Shown one piece after another: positions 57,605 through 64,000 of a stretch of DNA of 64,000 nucleotides. Source of the DNA: Adiantum capillus-veneris (lineage: Eukaryota > Streptophyta > Polypodiopsida > Polypodiales > Pteridaceae); contig CM043949.1 of NCBI GenBank assembly GCA_014529385.2, positions 112,408,477 through 112,472,476 of the forward strand. The letters run 5' to 3'. How positions within the stretch are numbered: the first letter of the stretch is position 1; every line of letters begins with the position of its first letter. The notes below the pieces were generated by a model. The model had not been told where the DNA came from, ran no database searches, and saw only the letters and a program-made list of their open reading frames with translations. Both the position numbers and the translations under genes were made by a program.

Positions 57605-59838
57605 AGAGCATGCTGGGTTGAGGAACTTTCCTTATGTTTTTAGAGTGTACCAAAGTTGTGTGCTCTGACGCATCTTATGCCTGACTTGCAGCTTATCCTA
57701 TAAGCATTCCACAGTTTTCAGGTATGACTCTCTTATCGAGAGAGGTAACATCCAAACACAAACACATCTTGACCTACCTTCCTTGTAGGGGTCGTATTTG
57801 TATGAAAATGACTTAGGCATTGGCACTTTGCCTGTAAATTAAGTCCGAATTTTAGGTTCCTTTTAGTGTTGTGTGTGGTGACAGTAACCAACAATCAGGT
57901 GAAACAATCCATCACGTATTCTGTCCTTGACAGAGTTACGAGCATGATAGCGGAAGTGTAATGCATGAAGCGGTAGAATCAAATCTATCTCGCTAGCATA
58001 CCTTGCTGAGAGTGATGGCCTCAAACGTGAGAACCAAAACCATAAGTGCCTTGCACAGTGTAAACTGGTAGGGATTGTGTGAGCTAATATTCCCTATTTT
58101 GCCAGTTCCTCAAACTTGTGTGCCAATGCCCTTGACTCCAAGTCATTGGGCAGTACCTGGGCACAATGGAGAAGCCTTGCTTCATGTAAAATTGCCAAAG
58201 CACTTTGCTTTGCACAATGACAGTAATGGCCAAGTAAAGTGTGAACATGGAAAAAACAAGAAAAACTTAAACTTGGCTAACCTGGTCGTTGCTAGAACCA
58301 GTTGTCTCGAGATTTTGTGGAAGGAAACTCGCTTAACAATGGCTCTTAGCCATATCGGCTGCACGGGTGGGAGCTGTCGTATGTACATATACGTCCCTTG
58401 TATCATATACGCCCTCTGGCACATAATGAAGCTAGCTTGGAAGCATATTGGCAAAGCCTTCCCAAGTTTGTATGCTCATAGCATATGCCAAACGTGAGCA
58501 TTCGCAATGCCAAATGCCCAAATTGAAGCCTTGCTTCACAAAAGTACGTTAGTTTTGATAGCCAACAGATGTTGGTACCGACGTACAAGATCATGGCAAA
58601 CAAATATTGACCTTGTCAAGCAATTTCAAATGAAATTGACTAGTGTTGTGTGGCGAGCATCTTTGCCGGCTTCTGGAAGCAGTGACAAAAGTTGGCCATG
58701 CCGAGCTTTGTGCACCCTTCATGAAGTCGAGCAATACATGATGCCGATCATCTCCTTGAGATGCCATTTACATCAAAAGTAAAGTGGTAATGAGCTGTGC
58801 TCTACCAAGGTATGCATTAGAAGCCATGCTTCTGATCGTGACTATGTATAATCAAGCCGTGCTTGCTGTGGGTTTGCAACAAATCAGTGGCCCTTCCGAG
58901 CCATGTATACAAGCCGTGCTTGTTCTCGAGGTGCTGAAAGTGCACGCACCGTTGTTGCCTGATAAAAATATGCAACATGAGCCAAACAAACTGAAATAAA
59001 CTATGCACACCTGATGAAGCACCTGCTGTGCTAGCGTGCTCGTGCATGATGCAGGAGCATGCATGCCAAGTTGTCCATATCGTTACTGATGTCCTCTGTT
59101 GACTCTCGAGTCGTGCTCGAGGATGGAAGAGTTAGTTGCACTTGTAAGCATCGATCAATGGGGAATTGCTAGCGACCTGGTTTGCATCGTATGCAATACA
59201 CCAGATTAACTGGAAACTTGCCGACCAATTTCACAGCGGATGAGAAGCGTGAACACCTGAGGCAGTTTTCAGCCGTCGTCGACGTGGCTGGCAGTGTATG
59301 GAAGCGCCAAATCGGTTGAAACGTTGTGATGAATTGGCGGCTTTTAAGAACTGCAAAAACTGGTTTGCAGCAGGCTGAGACCGCTGAAGTGGCACGAATC
59401 ACAGCAAGTAGTGCTGGTTGACGGTCATGGAGTCGAGGAGGAAAGCAAGAGAAGGTATAGAAAACGTGTCGGTAAATACTGCGCGGGCACCACCGTGTAG
59501 CAAGGCCACTAGGGTTGGCCAAGTTCAAGGGAAAAAAAAACAATTAACGAAAATTCTGAGACCTGAATGTCGCCGACACCGCGTGGAGAAGAAGAGGCTG
59601 CAACTCGCGATGGCGAGGTCCTTTGAGGCCATCCCAAGCACGGGATCCTGCTATTTCTCCACAGCGCTCCCAGCGAGCCCACTTTCGGCCAATTCCGTGC
59701 AGGTCGGAATTTCCTCCCTTCCCGACTTAGAGTTCCTGCACGCGTTGACCTCGGCCTTCGTCTTCCCCAAACTTGCCTGCTTGCATGCAACATGCATGAC
59801 AAGCAAAAATGTGCCCTTAGTTCTATTCTTAGCCTGAG

Positions 59839-59850
59839 GCTCTGATACCA
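59839..59850 (-). promoter_or_regulatory. Primer-binding site of short-LTR element
   Basis: gctctgatacca on the plus strand, the complement of the tRNA-iMet primer site, with one base between it and the LTR. Confidence 0.92.
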
Positions 59851-59851
59851 A

Positions 59852-60013
59852 TCTAAGACCCAGGAGCTGTGTTATGAGGATTCTCCGCCCAACCCCCCGT
59901 TTATATAGCCCTTGGCCACTGTAACAGAATCCCCCTATCCGCCTTTAGCAGCCGGTCGGCCCTTGGCCCTGTGGCCCGAGTCCTACTCGCTTGGGTTTGC
60001 CCTTGGCCTGACA
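59852..60013 (-). repeat. 5' LTR of short-LTR element
   Basis: 162 bp, the partner of 54588-54749. On the minus strand GGGCTATATAAACGG (TATA box, complement at 59900-59907) would place the transcription start about 30 bp on, near 59870, leaving a very short U5. Confidence 0.92.
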
Positions 60014-60018
60014 CCTCT

Positions 60019-60597
60019 GGCGCATCAGGAAAAAAAAGATAATTCAACATTATGAAACAATGGTAGATAATGACACTCACAAAAACTGACTCTTTCCTTG
60101 TCGACGAGTTGCCCCACTATATTGGTTCAAATCGTAGTGCATAGGTCTCTTGACTACATGCAAATTCACACACATTAACACGCACTTTGTGTGTGTGTAT
60201 GTGTGTGTGAAATGACCGAGCACATGCACCATGCCTAGTCATAGTGGCTTACACAAGAAGATGCCTAGTTAATGCCCCTTTTTAAAATAAAAAATAAAAT
60301 TTGCTTGCCATCATTAACTTATACCATGTGACACTATGTCGACAAGCTACATCCGATGGTCCACCATTGCTCCCAAGAGTTCTACAGCCTTACCTAGCGG
60401 AAAAAATGAATGATTATAATTTACAAAACATGTAAACGACGTCAACGCATAAACTCACTATCCAAATAGAACTCTTGTATCAAGCTTGAAAGAACATTAC
60501 GTTTAACAATTTGTGTTGTCAATTATAGGAATAGGCTACAGTGACAAATCAACATATTAACATACACTACATCACCACGACTACTAAATTCTTTATA
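60019..60597. other. Duplicated spacer, copy B, no gene
   Basis: Aligns with 39309-40140 of copy A but lacks the poly-G run and about 200 bp that follow it there (39720-39990, in part). No coding signal. Confidence 0.6.
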
Positions 60598-61974
60598 GCA
60601 AGCTTTTATAGGTGCACAAGTGATTCAAGCAACCACACTGCTCGGTCCACTCTTACGTTCATTAATTAATTTGTTGGATTCGATTCCATGTGGAATCTTT
60701 GAGTCGAATGCAAAATGAGTTTCTTCTTTCTTCTGCCAGTCATGGCGATCGTTCATGCGTACACCGTGCGCTCCTTCTATCCATTGCGCAGCCATGGGAT
60801 CTCCCCATCTCTGTGTATCTATAGAGCCCCCTTCCTCGCGTCTCTCTCTCTCTCTCTCTCCCCTTCTCTCTCTCTCTACTTCCTGCCCTCCTGTAGCTCG
60901 TGCTGCTTGCAATGCCCTGGCCCTACCTTGCCTTGCCCTACAACACCTCTCGGCCTCTGTTTTTCTCACTGTGCTGTCGGCATCTGAGTCCACCAGCCAG
61001 GGCGCTCGCCCTTTCCCTTCCTCCCTCCCTCCCCTCGAATCGTGCGGAGCACTCTAAGGGTGACAAGCGGAGGCAAAGCGGCCCCTTGAGCGCGACCTGG
61101 AACCCAAGCATGATCTGGCAATCCTGCGCGCCCTGCTCTGTCGCATTATCGTTGCAGCCCAAAAAAAATCTCCGCCCATTTCTCTTCTTTCTCATTGTCC
61201 TCCACGTGCCACAATCTCCCATCCTCAGATGGAAGGAGCGTCCGGAAAAAATCATTTCTCCAAACATGCAAACTTCCTTTCCTTAATTATTTCAATAGGA
61301 AATTCTAGAAAACCAGGTTTTTAAAAGATTTTTGCACTATTTTGAAACGGAATTTCTCCTTTTCCCTTTGCCCTCAATCGCCATTTTTGAAATTGAAAAC
61401 GGCACGATATTAAGCTAAGACACATTTTTCCTGAACACTGCAAGGAAGGGATAAAAGCATCTTAAGCATCTTGTGAGATGCCACTCAATGAAGCACCTCA
61501 AACTCACGGCTAGTGCTCCTATTTCAAAACCGTAGAAAGCAAGAGCAAACTTGAAATTTTCCCGGTTTTTGAGTGAAATTTTGAAGCTTTTCCGTTGTGA
61601 AATTTTTTTGGTTTTCTTCAAGACAAGCTCAAATCTAACTAGGATTTCACAATTTCCGTCAGTTAAAATACACTGGGCCTCGGATTTTTTTCTAGCACTG
61701 CCTTGGTCTCCATTTGTCACCACACAAGACTTTGAGATAGTCTCTATTTTTGAGAAAAATTTGCGTCTTCTGCTTTGCCTTGGTGTTCAACACAATGAAA
61801 ATCTCTCTCTTTCCCTCTCTCTATCTGATCGACATGCCATGCTCAGTGCCCATGTGACACCCCCCTTCCGCTCCCCTTTGCACTTAGTTTAGTTTTCATC
61901 CAACCCTTACACAAGCATCTTCGTTGATTCCTTTGAAAAGAAATGAAAGAAACGTTTTGGGCACTTACTTGTGA
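60598..61974. other. Copy B-specific block, unassigned
   Basis: About 1.4 kb where copy A has the SINE-like element and about 60 bp. A C/T-rich segment (60840-61060) generates overlapping frames on both strands; none has a recognisable motif. 61330-61435 is a diverged relative of 47880-47960 and 63645-63725. It may be an insertion in B or a deletion in A; no duplication at the edges was found. Confidence 0.4.
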
Positions 61975-62266
61975 GTAGGTATTGCTCTCATTCCCCGTTT
62001 TGTAACATAGATTTCCCAGCTGAAAATGTTGCTTTGGACCTTAATTTTCCAATCTAGTATTAAATTTAGAGCACTGCTGCTTACGTGGCAGGAGCAAGTG
62101 CCTACGGGGCATTATCAAATGCCCTCGATATAAAAGATCTTAAGTTTTTGAAAGGTGTTTGCTAGTGCCACATAGGTAGAAGCGCTCGAAAAATATCATC
62201 ACCCGATTTTCAAGGTCAAACATTACATGCTAACTTTGGAACTCACTTGTCAAAATCACAAATTGG

Positions 62267-62375
62267 TATATTTTATCTTTTGGTCCAGGTCATATGCAGT
62301 CATCGCTACTGCCATTTTGTAAGAACTTGGCTCTTCTAATATAATCTTCCTCGCGCTTATGGTAAAAAAGAAAAA
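62267..62375 (+). mobile_element. Short LINE-tail insertion, copy B
   Basis: 109 bp flanked by perfect atcacaaattgg (62255-62266, 62376-62387), ending tatggtaaaaaagaaaaa. Orthologous to 46447-46554. The left duplication here is the empty site of the full-length LINE in copy A. Confidence 0.78.
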
Positions 62376-62539
62376 ATCACAAATTGGACATCTATTCTAA
62401 TTCTTTATGGACCTTGAAAAAAACTCGAGTAGAGAGACATGCCACGTGTTGTTAACTTGGCCCCTCTCTTGAACGTGCGGATTCCTTTGGCTGCAAGGTA
62501 GCAGGCGGCATCACAAATCTGTTGCAAAATTTCCTCTTG

Positions 62540-62543
<4 letters not shown>

Positions 62544-62633
<90 letters not shown>
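62544..62633. repeat. Compound (GT)n(GA)n microsatellite, copy B
   Basis: About 37 bp GT and 53 bp GA; homologous to 46723-46820. Confidence 0.97.
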
Positions 62634-62637
<4 letters not shown>

Positions 62638-63199
62638 CTATATACAGTGTATACACGTCGTTTTCTCAGAACGTCATGCACTTAGAGAGAGTTACGGAGG
62701 CAACCACAGGCCACCTTCTTCCCTTCGACTTCTTGCAAGCCTGTCGTCGCAATAGGTCCTCAGGTAAGCAAGTGGCTATGACAAAGGCAATCGCAACAAC
62801 TCGGGGACAAACTGGTATGGGTAACATTGTTGGACAACAACAACGAAGGCAAGAGTAGGCAAGGGGTGGTCACGTAAGGCACAATGTAGCGAACTGTAGA
62901 TGCAAATCAGATTATGGGAGCGGGACTAGCTGGGGTTGTGGCTAAACATCGATAACAAGCCCATGCATACAATTTGGGTTTGGGTTGTCCGTTTGGGTTG
63001 GATAGTGATACAATGCCCCCTCTGGTGCACAATTGCGGTAACTCCTCACATGATCTTCCGAGATGTGTGTGGTTGCATACACACTTGGCATCACAGAGAT
63101 CGTGCATCATCCTCTTGAGAGAGATAAAGAGACAAAGAGCCCATCTTGCAAGCAAAACCAAGCGCTACTACCATAAACTAGAGAGAGTGTTATTAGTGT

Positions 63200-63260
<61 letters not shown>
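63200..63260. repeat. Compound (GT)n(GA)n microsatellite, copy B
   Basis: About 23 bp GT and 38 bp GA; homologous to 47406-47492. Confidence 0.97.
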
Positions 63261-63263
<3 letters not shown>

Positions 63264-63788
63264 GTGGAGAGTGGAGTATGCTTGGCTTAAAGTGCATCCT
63301 CAAAGTGCGTTTTGGAGGGAACTTGAAACTGCGAAAACCAAACTACTCTGGTAACCAGGTTTGCATGTGATCGAGCATATTTCAGGGCTATTGACCATCG
63401 CTTGCAGGTGATCGAGAAATACAAACAATTAGTTTCATAAACTTTCATTGTTTTGGCAAAAGTTTACAAAATGGAACTTACCTCTTAAAATCTAGCAAAC
63501 ACTTCCTTATATAGGTCTCCAAAATTCAGTGAGTGAATGAAGTGTTTGCTTCAGTGTTCGCGAAAAACTATTTTCCCAAACTTAAAAAATTACTTTTCTT
63601 GAATTGCCAAGAGGAAATTTTAAAACAATAGTTTTTTTTTAAAATTTACACTATTTTTTTCTATTTTGGGACAAAATTTCTCCTTGTTCACTTGCCCTCA
63701 ACTGGCTAGCTAGGACACATTTTTATCGAACATTGGTTTGCTTTGTTGTGTTCAGTCTCCTTTAGAAAAATGCACCGCAAGAAAATCC

Positions 63789-63790
<2 letters not shown>

Positions 63791-63838
<48 letters not shown>

Positions 63839-63855
63839 GAGGAGGAGGAGGAGGA
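63791..63855. repeat. (GA)n(GGA)n microsatellite, copy B
   Basis: About 44 bp GA then seven GGA triplets; homologous to 48024-48070. Confidence 0.95.
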
Positions 63856-64000
63856 GAGAAGTTTTGACATCAAGAAATCCCAAGAGACCTCAAACATGTA
63901 TCCAAGGTGTCTTGAACTCAATCCACATTATTCAAGAGGAAACTAGGACAACCAAGTAGATGATCATTTGAAGGATTGCAATGTGCATGATGCGAAGGGA

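Larger units (their letters stand above)
54942..59838. other. Interior of the short-LTR element, no gene recognised
   Basis: About 4.9 kb without recognisable domains. Contains a two-unit repeat near 55326-55396 (ctaacgtatgc ... gcatatcctttagc), an 89-bp tandem duplication at 55850-56027, a (GA)n array at 57559-57601, and repeated words such as aagccgtgcttg (58854, 58910). Open frames are short and scattered on both strands. Confidence 0.6.
54588..60013 (-). mobile_element. Non-autonomous LTR retrotransposon with 162-bp LTRs
   Basis: A 5,426-bp insertion with 5-bp duplications CCTCT (54583-54587, 60014-60018), absent from copy A at 39301-39308. LTRs of exactly 162 bp (54588-54749 and 59852-60013) differ at about 9 positions by hand count. 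On the minus strand the 5' LTR is followed after one base by TGGTATCAGAGC (complement at 59839-59850), and the 3' LTR is preceded by CCAAGGGGGGAGTAA, a polypurine tract. No gag knuckle, protease, RT, RNase H or integrase motif is seen in the 5.1-kb interior. It must have used proteins of another gypsy element. Confidence 0.88.
50085..64000. repeat. Segmental tandem duplication, copy B (runs off the window)
   Basis: Collinear with copy A from an LTR fragment (50085-50806) to the window edge, where 63956-64000 matches 48195-48240. Differences from A are clean insertions (two LINEs, one LTR element), missing elements (hAT, SINE-like, full-length LINE) and microsatellite length changes. 60598-61974 is a block without a counterpart in A. 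Confidence 0.85.
62388..64000. other. Microsatellite-rich duplicated spacer, copy B
   Basis: Matches 46567-48240. Arrays: (GT)n(GA)n at 62544-62633 and 63200-63260, and (GA)n(GGA)n at 63791-63855. No gene is recognised; frames that cross the arrays are artefacts. Confidence 0.6.

Noticed and set aside
60625-61286. Overlapping frames on both strands in the copy B-specific block, one with a signal-peptide-like start
   Set aside because: The region is C/T-rich. Frames on both strands have similar lengths, part of the sequence is simple repeat, and no motif or homologous counterpart in copy A supports a gene.

Overview
This window is repeat-dense plant nuclear DNA. It carries nested Ty3/gypsy, Ty1/copia, LINE, hAT and SINE-like elements and many long (GA)n, (GT)n and (CT)n microsatellites. 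No intact host gene, rRNA gene or canonical tRNA gene is visible. The only recognisable host-derived coding sequence is a degenerate fragment of a DEAD-box RNA helicase. The organism is a land plant: it has chromoviruses primed by tRNA-iMet, a Tat/Athila-like element with a tRNA-Asp-type primer site, and DUF4283-type plant L1 elements. The gypsy proteins remind me of those in non-seed plants (ferns, lycophytes, mosses), but that is an impression and cannot be settled from this sequence.

Layout. (1) 1-2197: a LINE 3' end and an LTR with adjoining interior of a gypsy family here called 'C'. (2) 2198-10579: a plus-strand chromovirus with 1.58-kb LTRs, inactivated by frameshifts and stops. Its 3' LTR is cut at 10579, where a minus-strand copy of the same family begins (10580-18139), giving a tail-to-tail pair. 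(3) 18140-19800: a second family-C LTR and interior, carrying a 0.42-kb insertion that contains the helicase fragment. The copy near 1250 serves as the empty site. (4) 19800-22790: mostly unrecognised, with one SWIM-type zinc-finger fragment. (5) About 23040-33994: a minus-strand Tat/Athila-like gypsy element, interrupted by a 3'-truncated copia element (24339 to about 28255). Its leader holds four palindromes spaced about 285 bp apart. It inserted into codon 14 of gag in an older chromovirus whose 5' LTR is 34226-35754.

(6) About 35030-64000: two tandem copies of a segment about 15 kb long. Copy A runs from about 35030 to 50080. Copy B starts near 50085 and runs off the window. Because the copies remain alignable, several transposon insertions present in one have an empty site in the other. 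Filled in A only: a 1,006-bp hAT element (8-bp target duplication), a 220-bp SINE-like element (10-bp duplication) and a 5.7-kb LINE (12-bp duplication). Filled in B only: a 1.56-kb 5'-truncated LINE (15-bp duplication) and a 5,426-bp LTR element with 162-bp LTRs (5-bp duplication) and no recognisable gag or pol.

With so many insertions datable against one another, the window reads as a layered record of transposition. The most unusual items are the helicase fragment fused to LTR sequence, the periodic palindromes in the Tat-like leader, the reuse of one 12-bp target by two LINE-type insertions, a family of short elements with tRNA-like A and B boxes, and the non-autonomous short-LTR element. 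All family names come from motifs read by eye; no database was searched.
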